From Phorcus lineatus (Eukaryota > Mollusca > Gastropoda > Trochida > Trochidae), in the NCBI GenBank assembly GCA_921293015.1, contig OV121083.1:30806908-30870907 (forward strand): 64,000 bases of DNA, written 5' to 3'. Positions 34,986-47,919 of the stretch are shown here, one piece after another (the stretch's first letter is position 1; each line of letters opens with the position of its first letter). Below the pieces are notes generated by a model. That model was given only the letters and a program-made list of their open reading frames with translations. It searched no databases and had not been told where the DNA came from. A program made the position numbers and the translations under genes.

Positions 34986-35870
34986 TTGAATGTTTCTCAT
35001 AGAAATTTATTCGTTTTCACACAATCATCGCGAAGAATTCGTTGTCAAACTTTGTTGAATTGGAAGCAACGGCAAGTAGATCTACATCGGGGACCATCTT
35101 CAACAATAGTTTTCTTATATAAATCTTTGAACCTGCCACTTATCGATTTATCACACATTTCACAATTGAATTTCATTTTCATAAAGGAGAGGTTGTTGGA
35201 TAATGATAACTCTGACTGGTACTCTAAACTATGGGACGATACCGGCCGTTGTAACGGCAACAAACTACGAACATTCAGGCGCTTTAAGACTTCTCTGTCA
35301 GTTTCAACGTATGTTCGTACTATTTTGGATAGGTCGCAAAGAAGTATCATGGCAAAGTTACGATGTGGAACTTTGCCTTTGGAAATTGAAACTGGTCGTT
35401 TTTCTCGGCCCAAGGTAGATCTTAATCAACGATTGTGTCGATGTTGTAGTAGTGGTGCCATTGAAGATGAGGTCCATTTTCTGTCCAGTTGTCTACTTTA
35501 CTCTGATATAAGGTAAATTTTATGGGAAAAGGCACGTTCTCTTAACCCGCTGTTTAGCTTGATGGTTCCTGTCGACCAGACTATCTTTATCATGGAAAAC
35601 GATAATCTTGTATACTCTTTAGCTGCCTCAGTGTCACTCATGTTTAAGAGGAGAAAATGGTTACGTACATAAATATATACTTATTCCACCCACTTTTTAT
35701 CAGGATCATGTCTTTGTGAGTTGTTTTTATCAGAATTTGTTTGATCAACATATTGATTTTATCGATTTTATGTGTCTCATAGGCCTGTATAGGCCGGGCA
35801 GATGTTGTTTTATGGTGCCAAATATGTATATAACATGTCAACATTTGCGTGACACAATAATAAAATAATT
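34986..35870 (+). pseudogene. I/Jockey-like LINE C-terminal fragment and 3' UTR
   Basis: The frame 34986-35516 encodes the end of an ORF2 protein: RCQTLLNWK, then KLRCGTLPLEIETGRF, and the Cys-rich tail LCRCCSSGAIEDEVHFLSSC. Weakly readable YSLAASVSLMFKRRKW follows, and then a 3' UTR ending in ACACAATAATAAAATAA before a CT microsatellite. RT and endonuclease are missing, so it is a 5'-truncated insertion. The family differs from the CR1-like copies upstream and resembles the fragments at 38945 and 43695-46114. Confidence 0.75.
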
Positions 35871-38849
35871 TCTCTCTCTCTCTTATATGAATATGGCGCC
35901 TTATTACAGCCATGGAATTAACAATTGACGACATTTTTTTGTGGTCGAATGTATTGATTTATGGTGTAATTAAAAAGAAACGCGGGCCACATGATCTGAG
36001 TGCGCATGACGTCACTTACTTGAGATTGCGATGAAATAAACTTTATTCGCATTTAGCATATTTTTTAAATAGATTTACGGAAATCTATCAATAGCCAATA
36101 ACAAATATAATTTTGTATGTTTATATATGGAATGTTATCAATATAATGATTTAGAAACATCTGAAATATAAAACCTTGTCTTCGACCTAATGCACGGTAG
36201 GTGAATAAGTGTTTTGATCTTTTTCTTCGGCGTCTCCAATACAGATTGACGTTCAGTTATTTATATAAAAACGATTTGAAAACGTATATGATTAAAGTTG
36301 TGTAAATTAGATGACGACTTATAGGTTCTTTGTGGAAATACCAACACGATTGTAATGCATCGTTACATAATATCCATATTGATTGCTGTTCTTGCATGAC
36401 GGAAATTTCACAACTTCGAATGTGGCATGCTTTTTAGTTTGAAGGAAATTTCATTAGTGCATTCTAATTTTTATCTGATAAAGAATTCAGTGCTGAACAA
36501 AATGATGTAAAGACAATAAAGTTAAGAATTATATCTGGATGTTTTTATTCATACGGTTCAACGACAAGAAGATACACACCTATTGTTTTTTAAATGTTAG
36601 AATTTAGAAAACAATTATATAAATAATTGGCGAGAAAAACAGTTACTCAGAAATTGTTTGTTACAAAGGAGAGAAACACATTACATTACATTACGATGTG
36701 ACGTGATCGTTAAAATTTGATAATTGGTGGTCTCGGTAAAAACCTGCCAACAGTCTAGCGGACTTAAGAATATATGAAATTTTCGCTTGGATTTTCTTTG
36801 TTAATGTCAAGTCTTGGATACGTATCGAATGTAAACAGTGATTTCAATGGCTGTAGATTAGCGTCTAGTAAGGTGGTATCTCGTAATCTCGTATCTCGTT
36901 TTGCAAGTTTTGTTACCGATGAGGGCAAGGTAGAAAATGTTTAGTCTACCTCGATACGTTTTCAATTTTCCGTGGAAAGATGCAATTGTTGCAGTATCGG
37001 TAGCAACAGTTTTTATTATATAAGTTTTAATTTATTTCACCGATTTCAAGTTGAACGAATATATCTGTTATACACTTAACTTCTTTTTGTTCTAACATAT
37101 TTTGTTATTGGCTAGTCTATCAAGACCTGAGCCAATACATTTAATTATTTGTTGCAATCGTAACAAACAGAAACATTAACTACATGTAGTTACAAATGAA
37201 TGACGGATCAACACAAAAGGATTGATATCACCACCCGTGACTATATTATGTAAGCCCACGTCTTCGCCACGTGCAAATAAAACAGACCTTGGATCGGTGA
37301 TAGGCTTGTGATATAACTTAGAGGCTATGATATGGAAATTTAGAAAAAAATGGCCAAAGCCTTGTTGACGAAATTAATGGCACTTATCATGGAGGAAGCT
37401 TTCTGGTAAAAGAAAATCATGATACATGGATTATCAATGTACCTATACGAACGGTTAAACGGATTCCGACGCTGTTGCTAGGGTATGTTGTTTGGGTAAA
37501 AAATGTCAGACTTCAGAAATGGTGTTATTCAATCAAAAAGTAGGTTATTTCTGAAAAGTAACATCTCAATGCTTATCAGTATCGAATAGTAATAATGAAA
37601 AAGCTGAAGTCGAGATTTTTTTATCGAAAACCGGACAATGGCGCTCACCAATGAATTTTACGTAATTTTAAAAACGTATCTACAGCAGAACAGCGCCACA
37701 TGTAAACTGGTAGATCGGTAAATGGGACGCAGAATTTCGACTTCTTAATGTTAATTTGGCAGGTTTTTTATAAACTTAAAAACAATAAATATAATAGTGG
37801 CATTTCAGACATGAAGGTGAATCTGTAGACAGGTCATATGAACTTCCCTCAGGTCATATATTTTCCTCATTTAAGGCACATACAAAATTTATACATCATA
37901 CTCTGTGTCAATAACAAATAATGCATGCACACCAGTTAAACGTGTTATTCACTGAATGTACTTACCAACTCCAAGACAAATGTAAGGCAGGTAGAACATA
38001 GGGTCACCAATTCGCCAAAATAACCTATTGACGCGTTTCTCCACCGATCACAATTGTGTTAATGTCTGTTGTGGCCGAAAGCAGCTGTGTGCTCTTCGCT
38101 AGCTTCTCACCATAGCGTCTTATTGATTTCAGAATTTCTCCCTGATTTCGGTAGAATCCCGTTGATGCATTTTCAGCAATCACTTATAGAGCAATCAGTC
38201 AATCAATGCTTTCACGTGACTATCTTTATGGTGAGCCTACAGATAAGGGCAATAATGGATTCACTCCTCACACCGAAATTGTTCAAGATACCCTTTAGCT
38301 GTAACAGCTGCAGCTTACAATTAATTTAGTTGTCACTAACTTTATTCCCATCACCTGGGTAAATTATCTTTCTTTCACGCATTAAGCTGTAACTAAAGTA
38401 ACGAAGTCCACCTGATATCTCCGTCATAATGACAACCTTTTGCGTGTAAAGGCTGTTCTGATGTAATGTCTCATGTAATTTCGTTCAAAAACAAAAAAAC
38501 ATGATTCATACTGATTTCAATCGCACCATTTTCTCACGATAGCAAGAAAATTTTCTATATTTCCGAATCAATGATATTGATTGCGAACATTTGCACTCAA
38601 AAAACGGGTCAAGTATAACGGATACTAACTGTCTTTATAGACAAATTGACATCGTTTCTTAATACACAGATGCGAATTATCAGAAAATATTAAGTAAATC
38701 TTGGCAAAATCGAATGGTTTTATGCATTATCAACTTCTTTGCCAAAGTCCTGGACTTCATCTAAAAGCCTCTTTGAAGCCTCAGTAGATATTTGCAATAG
38801 AGAGCTCATTAAAGGCACTAATGCATAATAGCATTTTTCGTTTTACTTA
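35871..38849. other. 3-kb spacer, nothing recognised
   Basis: No coding region, RNA gene or repeat end could be recognised on either strand. The frame 38069-38329 lacks family motifs. Confidence 0.5.
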
Positions 38850-39530
38850 CTTATGCGTAGATTACGGGCACTTTTTGATGGTTTGTTTGGAACAAATGTA
38901 CGTAATCGGGTTTAAAAGATATTTAGGGAAACTGAAATGATTAAATGCAACGTTGCATTACCCAACACAGGAATATTTTACTAAAAGCAGCATATCTTTT
39001 TTATTATAAAAGGGCCGTTAGTGGTATGAAATGTTTGGCATTTGAAGTTAAATGTTTACTCTCTAACTATGGTTTTGGTGTTGTGTGGCTCCATCAAGGT
39101 GTATGTCATGTTAACATGTTTCTGCGTCAATTTGTACAACGTTTTAAAGACATAGATATGCAAGAATGGCATGACAAGAGTTATTAATATCCCAAAGTTA
39201 GATTTTTTTTCTGTCATGTAAAGCTTTATTTCTATCCTGAATTATATATCTTGTGTGACTAATGCAGCTTATAAGAAATGCCTTAGCAAATTTAAGATGC
39301 ACAGGTCATAATCTCCTCATAGAAAAGGGCACAATGGTAAATATTGAAAGACCTAATCGAATTTGTCCATTATGTGTAATTCCATTTGTTGAAAGTGAGT
39401 ACCATATCTACTTACAGTCTCTATTTTATGATAGCCTACGGAAACAGTTACTGCCACAATTATATATTGTATCAACCCAACAATACACAAACTTGTACAA
39501 CTTTTTAATAGTAATAATCATATTATAGTC
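38850..39530 (+). pseudogene. I/Jockey-like LINE 3' fragment
   Basis: Two frames, 38945-39187 (VKCLLSNYGFGVVWLHQGV, FVQRFKDIDMQEWHD) and 39262-39528 (LANLRCTGHNLLIEKGT, RICPLCVIPFVESEYHI), are consecutive parts of the C-terminal region of LINE ORF2 proteins; the second holds the Cys-Cys-His part of the knuckle. A frame change and gap separate them. The piece ends where the TIR at 39531 begins, so that element may have inserted into or next to this LINE. Confidence 0.65.
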
Positions 39531-39693
39531 ACACAGGGTGGATATACCCTGAATTTGTTTGCCGGATCCCTTGCCGGATCATTCGGATCCTATCAAAAAT
39601 GGTATACTGGGATCCGGCGACTTATGCCTCAACGGATCCGGGATCCGGACGGACACCACCGGATTCTCTACCGGATCCTAAGTAGATAAGAAT

Positions 39694-42198
39694 GATAGGA
39701 TCCGGAGACGGATACCATACCGGATCCTCTCCTTATAGCGATGTAGGAATGTAGTTGAGAAATATGAAGTTTTTGTAAGTTAAGTAAACTTTTGTCAAAG
39801 CGTTGTCTGAAACAACCAATACATCATACATCTTTGACAGCTTTAACATATTGTTTACATGATATTGTCATACAAAGGCCATTTGCATATATAAAGAAAA
39901 AGAACTGTCGAGTTCTAAACTCTTAAAACATGTCTTTGTGAAAGTTTGTTAGCCAAAGTTGACAAAGTCAGATTTAAATGATAAATGTTTTGATGATTAG
40001 ATTTAAATTGACATACACTTTTTAGAAAAACAGTTTTAATCGCAATCAGAATTCAAGGGGTCATTTCTTATTAAAAAAAATTCAAAATATTTTCTGAATT
40101 AACCAATGTAAGTTACACTATTCAGCGCCAATTGTCACACTTGAATGCACACTCATCACACCTGTTGGTCAGTACACATATCAACTTGCCTAATTACGGT
40201 CTTACATGAGTGTATATATTGTAAATGAATTCGCTTTAGGTAATATATCATAGATCACATATAGTTTATGCAAAACTTTATCACACAAAATTAAATGAAA
40301 AATAAACCTATTCAATGATTTCAAACATTTATTTACAAACGCACACACACATAAATATATAAACAATCATATATACATATATACAAATCTGTATGCACCT
40401 GAGGGTAGTGTTCGTAGATAATTCATGTGTGATTTTATATAAACATATATATACAAAGTCAAGTATACACCTGCACAAAGGTAATTGCAAAATTGTCAGA
40501 TTTCAGAAAATTCGTGACTCATTCTGTGAGTGAAATCATACTTTCTTTAACTAATTAACGCCGAGACAGCTTCACGGCTCAACGCCTGGGCCGCTGACCA
40601 CAGACGCTGCTCGCTGTAGCGAAACCAATTAGGTCAAAGTATTTCGAGGGCGAGTGTTGAACGGAAACTGTCTAGCCTTGTACCATAAAGTCTTGATTGT
40701 TTTGTTGTTTCATGAAGATCAAATGCAGGTGCTGAATATGAATGCTTTACAGGAATATAACAGGTGATATTTCACCTTTGAGTTTTTATCTTGCGGTTTG
40801 TCCGATTTCATTTCATAAACATATTCAAAGATGTTCATAAGAGTGAGAGAGAATGAAATTGTTTTCATTGTCTCACCAAATACAATTGACAAGTAAACTG
40901 CATAAGATATCGCACCTTTTTATATTGGTCAAAATACAAATACTGCATGTCAACACACCATGTTAAGTATATACAGTGTGTCAATATTTCAACTATATGA
41001 ATCATAATTAAGAATTATGGAAATATCACGATTTAAGGGATAGAACGCAACTAACATTAACGAATGTAAAAGTAGTCGAATTATTAGATAGCGCTCTGAT
41101 AAATAAATAATGCAAGCTAGGTGCAGGTGTATATGTATCCTCCATTCAATGGCAGACGGGGGCGTGGATCTATTAAGCATATTCTCGAATAAAAAACATG
41201 TATATGCTAAATCTATTATTGTTATGCGCTCAGCATGTTCAGTAAAGCATTACTCGAATAAACTCTTATATTAAAAATAGTATTTAAAATAGAATAACAC
41301 TTGCAATCAAAATATTAATTACATGCAATTATCAAATTGATAGGTCATGACATAAGACTAAACTGATGCATTCAAGAAGTAAAGTTAAAATCAAAGTAAC
41401 TTTCAATAGCCTCAAATTCTTCACAAATGTTTTATGAATACATGTACATAAATGTATATAATAACGCTTCCTTTCGTTTCGTCTTAGATATAAGAATTCA
41501 ATGCGTTTTACAGATCAAATGTATCTAACACTGTTTCAAAATCGGTAACTCTACAAAGACTCCAATCGTTTCATCTGATTTAATAAACCTTATTTTTAAA
41601 GTATTTATTTTTCCCTTTCAAGACCCACATATGCAGAATGTTTTCATTTACCAATCGTATTATATTTTTGCACAATTCTTCTTGCTTTTCTGAGGATAGC
41701 ATCATACTCAAGAAACTCGTTTTCTTCATTTACTAAATTGAAATCTATATGCCTACACTCTGAGAAAAAGATTTGAGATGACTATAATTATGGTTCTTAA
41801 TAATTGTTATGAAAAAAGTCCTGGCAACTAGATTTGACCAAATTTTCTAGATCAAAGAAGGCCTCTTTAATTTTTTCCTTTGATTTTTGGATGACAGGTT
41901 TTTTTAAAGGTAGTTTGTATGCATATCCACAACATCATTTTGCAATCGGTACAAAGCTTTATTATAGATTTTGTCACTGATCTGCATTATTATTTCAAAG
42001 AGAGAACTTATCATAAACAGTATCTTTCACGTGTATGGGCTACATTGACTACTATTACAGTATTAACTGATGAATGGAAATGTTACATTCATTTGGATAG
42101 TAAACGAAATTAGTTAACCCCCTCCCCCACCCCACCCGGTCTCTCTTGTCACGGATCGTTGAGCTCCGCTCTATTTGAAGAATAGAGGCCTGTTTAGG
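39694..42198. other. Unrecognised interior of the 6.7-kb block
   Basis: GGATCC words continue to about 39740. After that the DNA is AT-rich and non-coding, with a short (CA/TA)n stretch near 40345-40390. No gene is supported. Confidence 0.5.
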
Positions 42199-42233
42199 AG
42201 AGAGAGAGATCTCTCTCTCTATCTCTCTCTCGG
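42199..42233. repeat. (AG)n-(CT)n inverted microsatellite
   Basis: GAGAGAGAGATCTCTCTCTC is self-complementary, so this short tract can fold into a hairpin. It lies 37 bp before the element at 42270. Confidence 0.8.
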
Positions 42234-42269
42234 TATTTTATGACCCCAAAATGCCTATAGGCGGGGAAC

Positions 42270-43684
42270 GGTTATATCCCAAAACCCCTACAGCCCATTA
42301 CCCCTACACCCCAGTTCCCCTACAGCTTGTTAAAACAACACAGACAGTTACCTATCTGGATTAATAGACTCACCCTAACAGGTGATTAAGAGTAGAAGTG
42401 GTAGTTTGGAGTGGACATTTTGATTGAAAACTTGGAATATGATAGAACATATGAACATATGAAAATAAAGGAATTAATTTAAATTTGAAATAATTTGATT
42501 TAAACATAAAATATGAAATATGTTTCAATTTAATAAACTCAACTATCAATTGTCTCTGTGTTCAGTCTGTGTTTTGGTTTTCGTCCTAATCTAAGCACAG
42601 TTGATGCTATATTTGCCCTCCATACATTGATTAGTCGAACTCTAAATAGTAATAAGCGATTGTATTGTGCATTTGTTGATTTTAAACATGCTTTTGATTC
42701 AATTGATAGGTGTAAATTATGGTATGAATTGGCCAAATTGGGTGTCAGAGGGAAGTTATTATTGGTTATTCGTTCTTTATATCTTCATTTAAGATTTTGT
42801 GTGAGGATTGGTGGTTTTGATAGTCAGTGTTTTAGAAATAATCTTGGTCTAATGCAGGGGGAGGTCTTGTCGAGCGTTGGGAACTCGAGGTAAATATTGT
42901 TAAAACTAAGATAATGGTTTTCAGAAAAGGTGGTAACGTTAAATCGACAGAGCACTGGCTTTATAATGGTACGGTTATTGATGTTGTCGATACTTTTACA
43001 TATTTAGGAATAGTTTTTAACTATAATAACTTATTCTCGAAGGTTACATTGCAGTTGTCCGATCCGGGTAGGAAGGCGCTCTTTTCCATATATAATAATA
43101 CTAGGTCATTGTCATTGAATCCCGAATCTCTTTTATTTGTTTTTTATTGTTATGTCAGCAGTATCATTTTATGCATCCGAGATTTGGGGACATAATAAAG
43201 GATTAAACATTGAAAGATTACACTTGGATTATTGTAAAAGGCTCTTAGGTGTTAAGGAATCAACATGTAACTCAATGGTTTATGCGTAATTAGGTCGTTA
43301 TCCGTTGCTATTTAAAAGACAATATAACATGGTTAAATATTGGTGTAAGCTTCTTGTGTCTGATAACAGTATTTTAAGAGGTTGTTATGAACATCTTAAT
43401 ACTCTTATTTTATTGATACAGACAATATCATGGATGACTAACTTCTAAATGCCTTTGAAGAAATTGTTATTTTATTGTCACCATGTTCAACATCCACAAC
43501 CTGTACCAATAACGTTTTCATTACGTACTAATTATCTCTACAGATATATGTAATAAAGAATCAGTCTGGGTGAGTCCATTGTGTCGCAAGAGGTAACAAA
43601 CTAGAGATTAGCAGTGCAGTGTACCATAAACTTGTTTTGATAAGCTGTAGGGGTAATGGGCTGTAGGGGTTATGGGGGACTACC
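42270..43684. mobile_element. Tandem-word TIR element carrying LINE RT fragment
   Basis: The left terminus GGTTATATCCCAAAACCCC and the right terminus (complement) GGTAGTCCCCCATAACCCC are both followed by CTACAGCCCATTACCCCTAC words. The arms are about 100-130 bp and also share GTTACCT and GACTCACCC further in. CGGGGAAC occurs at 42262-42269 and 43685-43692, an exact 8-bp target duplication. The cargo is a plus-strand LINE fragment (42540-about 43450). It lies directly beside the 3' tail of the minus-strand LINE 43695-46114. GG-type termini and 8-bp duplication agree with the elements at 628 and 32727. Confidence 0.8.
42540..43450 (+). pseudogene. I/Jockey-like LINE RT fragment with internal deletion
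   Basis: The frame 42558-42893 holds FGFRPNLSTVDAIFALHTL, the catalytic CAFVDFKHAFDSIDR segment and LGLMQGEVLS. The next frame (42914-43195) resumes with WLYNGTVIDVVDTFTYLG, the post-catalytic region. The FADD segment that should lie between is gone, so an internal deletion removed two of the three catalytic Asp residues. It then continues weakly through ASEIWGHNKGLNIERLHL-type sequence. Both LINE ends are missing. It is enclosed by the TIRs of 42270-43684, as captured or pre-existing cargo. Confidence 0.8.
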
Positions 43685-43694
43685 CGGGGAACTA

Positions 43695-46114
43695 ACCAAA
43701 AATCAAATCAAATCAAAGTTACTTTCTCGAAAACCACCCACGGTGGTACAAGAGAATACAAATATACATATATTACATTAACATAAACAGACAAGAGGTG
43801 TGATATCAGCAACAGAATTCATTTGAGCTTTTCATAAACAATACGAAGATATTTCGACAGTTTTTTAATATCTGACATTCTATTAGTACATATAAGGCTT
43901 TTGTATTTGTACATATCCGGCCATTTTAAGTAATATGCATTAATATAGAGACGTCGTTCTGTTTCAAAAGCTTTACATTTGATTACGTAATGTATTTCGT
44001 CTGCTATGGCTGGAGAATCGCACAGAGGACATGTTCTATCCTCACGGGGTAGACCACGCCATCTGCCGGTTTCTACCGGTAAGTTACGATTACTAGTTCT
44101 TAGTTTTAAAATTGGAATATGTAAAGATTTTTGTAGTAGGAGATAACGCTCGAAAGAAGGTGTATCTTTAATCAGATTGAAATACATTCCTTTAGAGCTA
44201 TTGAGAACAGAACTTCGCCAGGATTGATAAGAGTGATCTCTCAATGTCATTTCTACTTGTGACGAGACCGATTAAGGGGAATAGTTACATGGATTTGTGA
44301 ACACGTCACACAGACCACATCCAACCAGTATATACTTAATATTTTTAAGCCAATCGTTTTCCTTACCATTATAAATCTTATCATGCATCAGGTATTCCAA
44401 GATAGTTTTAGATAATTTATTTTTTTCAGTGCTAAGTGTAGTGTGCCAAAACATGATAATTCTTTTTGATATTTGTATGCTCAATGGTTCTCTTCCTAGC
44501 TCACCATATACATAGAAATTAGCTGTAGAATTTCTTAAACCAGTTCAGTTTTAGAAATTTAAGATGGAGTTTTTCAATGATTTCGGTGTTTTCATGACCC
44601 CAAAGTTCACAACTATACAATAATGTAGGTGCAATCATGACATCAAATGCTTTGTAGAGAGTATCCAATGGTAGATTGCTATGTCTTGCTCTACGCTGAA
44701 GACAAAACATTGCTTTAGATGCATTATGCGTCAACTGTTTAATGGCAAAACCTAGCTTTCTGTTTCTATGGAGGGATATACCAGGGTAGGTGTAAGAGTC
44801 TTGGAATTGAATTTCTTGACCATCTAACACAAAACGTGTTCTATACTTATTAGCGGGTCCACCTCCAAATACAGCAACCTTTTTTTGCGATATTAATTTC
44901 CAATTTCCAAAACTTACAATATTCATTAAATGCGTCTAAGAGGAGTGCTGCATGGAGATGGGGTCATTACTAAACAGAACTGCGTCATCTGCGTAGAGCA
45001 AAATTAGAACTTGTAACATGAGACTCGTTTCATCGTAAATACATTCAAATTGAGCTCCCGTGGAGCCTGCTTTGCAAAGATGGGACTCTGGGTCATTCAT
45101 GAATAATGAAAACGAAAGAGGTGATAAGTTTTCACCTTGCCGCACACCAGAGTAACATGGGAAATATTCTGATTGTGTATTATTCACAGCAATACAAGAT
45201 TTAATATTTTTATAAATGTTTTCTACAAGATTAAGGAATTTACCCTTAATACCATAACTTTGTAACTTATGCCACATTCCTGTTCGCCAGATATTGTCAA
45301 ACGCTTTAGAAAAATCAATAAAGGTACAATACAATTTTTTCTTTGCTAATTTGAAAAGTTGAGTAAGCATATTCATGACAAATAAATTGTCAATTGTTGA
45401 AAATCCCTTTCTAAAACCTGCTTGAGAAGGGGATATTATTGTATTAATCTCAGTAAATTTCGTCAGTCTGTCATTTAAAATACTTGTAAATAATTTTCCA
45501 AAGCAACTGAGTAAGGTTATAGGTCGATAGTTATTTGGATCATTTTTGTCACCTTTCTTCTTGTATATAGGCGTAATAACCCCACATACCCATGAGTCGG
45601 GGACATAACCTGTGTCAAGAACGAGGTTAAATACGCTCACATAGACATGCCCAAGATTTTCAAATGATTCAATTAAATATTCATTAACGACCTGATCGGT
45701 ACCTGCTGTTTTATTTCTCTTAAGACGTTTCAAAGCATTTTCTACCTCGTACAAATTGATATCCTGGTTTAACAATGTGTCATCGATGTCTCCCTGCACG
45801 TCGAGATCGTCTGGTAGTTCCGTGTCTAAATGAGTTTTACTGTTTAAATCCTTAAAAAATTCATAAAAGTCAGAGGTAAGCTGTTTGAAAGTGTCTGTAT
45901 TAGAATTTTTAATCTTTAATGTAAACTCGATAGGACAGTGCACGTCAGAATATAGCGGGTTAAATTCAGCAATGCTAAAATTTTGTATTAATTGTACACA
46001 GCACGGGGAGGCTTCAACATAATCAATTATGTCTCTACATGTCGTCTTACCCTTGAGTCTGTCCTCTCCCAACCGACCATTGCATATATACATATTCAAG
46101 TCTTTGCATAATAT
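43695..46114 (-). pseudogene. I/Jockey-like LINE, 5'-truncated
   Basis: On the minus strand 46099-44936 (387 aa) starts at the end of the endonuclease (NMYICNGRLGEDRLKG, YSDVHCPIEF). The RT follows: NKTAGTDQVVNEYLIE, NYRPITLLSCFGKLF, CTFIDFSKAFDNIWRTG with the first Asp, GVRQGENLSPLSFSLFMND, and LLYADDAVLFS with YADD. The RT-thumb region is at 44926-44519 (FQDSYTYPGISLHRNRKLG), and the C-terminal region with LRTSNRNLPVETGRWRGLP and CPLCDSPAIADEIHYVIKC at 44250-43819. The 3' end has (TTTGAT)n at about 43700. Catalytic residues survive; frame changes separate the three parts. The 5' end coincides with the TIR edge at 46115. Confidence 0.9.
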
Positions 46115-46254
46115 ATTCTTATCTACTGGGGATCCGGCGGTGTCCGTCCGGATCCCGGATCCGGTGAGGGATCCCAGTATACCATTTTTTGCGAGGATCC
46201 GGAGGATCCGGCAAGGGATCCGGCTAACGGATTCAGGGTATATCCACCCTGTGT

Positions 46255-47100
46255 CAATTGTTTGGCTAAATTTGTATTTCTTGCGTCCGAAAAAAGGCGT
46301 ATGTTTTTTTAATTGTAATTTCCTGGCGCTACAATGTTATATTCTAATGAAATGTATACGTGAAGTGGGATGGTGGCCTGTTTAATGAGTAAACCATGTC
46401 AAGTAAATAGACTGTCGTGCCTTCTGTCGGCCAGGCTGTAGTCCAAGCGAAACATATAGAGAGGCGATCTCTACGAAAATCATTTCAGATAGAGCTCGGT
46501 CGAGGTCGAAATGGCGTGTATAAAATTGTTTCACATTAATGGTCGAGTCGCGCAGACCAGCGAAGCATTCACCAAATACAAATCGATTGAGACGAAATGC
46601 TGTTCAACAGGGACGAGGTCAGCAACGGTGTATATAAGACGACAATGCATCGATGAAAGGAGGGGAGAGGCACGATTGTCGATGACAGACGGCATGATGG
46701 CACTGACCTAGACAAGTGGGGAACCGGTTTTTTTTATTGTCAAGGAACTTGAACTGGATAAATGATAATTGTCTAAGTCAATTATAAAAGTGTACTGGAA
46801 TTAGAATAAACTCATCACGTTACAATGATTACATAACAATACAGCGAGTACGATGACATTAGTTCTGATAACATAGTCCTCTGACTGGCGGCGTGACATC
46901 AAAGTGAAGATTAGAGGGACCTTGAATATTTTTATGCCTTACCGATAATAGAGGTAATCCTGCGAGTAAAACATTTTGAATGAAAAATATCCTGCATTGG
47001 GAATAAACATTGTGGTTTGCGATATTTGCCTATACATCTTACCAATCTTTGACTATATACTCATGTCATGTATGGGCCCATTATCCCGGGATATTTGCAC
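46255..47100. other. Spacer, nothing recognised
   Basis: A 66-codon plus-strand frame (46511-46711) has no recognisable motif. No other feature is supported. Confidence 0.5.
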
Positions 47101-47790
47101 GTAAGAGCACGCCCATCTTCTGGAAAAACTTGACTTAGATGCAATCAGAACTATTTGCGGAGCTGTAGGCGGCACAAATCACGAGAAATTGTATTCCGAG
47201 TCAAATATTTCTTCGTTAGAAAGCAGACGCCGCCGTCAAAATTATGCTTGTTTTGCAAAATGGTTAATAATTTAGTACCAGATTATTTATCTAGTTTAGT
47301 CCCAGTAAACTTATCCGCTCTTTGTGGATACATTTTGAGAAATAATTCTGAGCTACAAGCTATCAAATGCAATACCAACCTCTACTCCAATACGGTTAAC
47401 ATTTGGAACTCTCTTCCTCCTGACATGGTAAATGCTAAAACTCTAGGATAGTTCAAATATAAACTTTAAAAACCAAAACATCACCAAAATCTACTTCAAT
47501 AGTTCTAATGGATCAAGATTTTGCCAAATAATGTACTCTCGGCTTGAATGCAGGGATCTAAATGGAGATAGGTTTACTAGATTTATATGTAAAAGCCATG
47601 TAAGTAACTGTGGCTATCACTTTGAAGACGCGTTACATTTCTTTCTCACCTTTCCAAATTTTAATGACATAAGACAAAATGCATATTTCTTTGGTTTAAA
47701 CATATTTTTATTTCCAAAAAAATAAACAAAGATTGGCGAACAAGCTATAATAGCTTATTTGAACGCTGCTCTTTTACATAATACATAAAG
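47101..47790 (+). pseudogene. CR1-like LINE 3' fragment, plus strand
   Basis: Begins LLEKLDLDAIRTICGAVGG, equivalent to the LENLNLDALRSICGAVRG region of the LINE at 28999, then YLSSLVPVNLSALCGY and NTVNIWNSLPPDM (47155-47451). The knuckle region (CGYHFEDALHFFL) follows at 47531-47725. There are several stops and frame changes. A 3' UTR with AACAAGCTATAATAGCTT forms the family hairpin, here in the opposite orientation to that in the 28999 copy. Confidence 0.7.
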
Positions 47791-47919
47791 CTGGAAACAA
47801 AAACAAAAAAATTCAAAAGCTTAGAAACAATGTGTAATGTATGTAGGTACGTAATAGTTTAAAATGTTGCTTAGTATGCCTAGTATTGAAGTTTGTTGCA
47901 GCCTCAGATGAAACAAATC

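Larger units (their letters stand above)
39531..46254. mobile_element. 6.7-kb block with GGATCC-rich terminal inverted repeats
   Basis: Left arm 39531-39693 and right arm 46115-46254 are inverted copies. Both start ACACAGGGTGGATATACCC, contain many CCGGATCC words and AATGGTATACTGGGATCC, and end inward with AGTAGATAAGAAT. Inside are about 2.5 kb of unrecognised DNA, the element at 42270-43684 and a 5'-truncated LINE that meets the right arm exactly at its inner edge. No target duplication was found. It may be a composite element, or two related short elements in opposite orientation. Confidence 0.65.

Noticed and set aside
46511-46711. 66-codon plus-strand frame
   Set aside because: No motif, and isolated between repeats.
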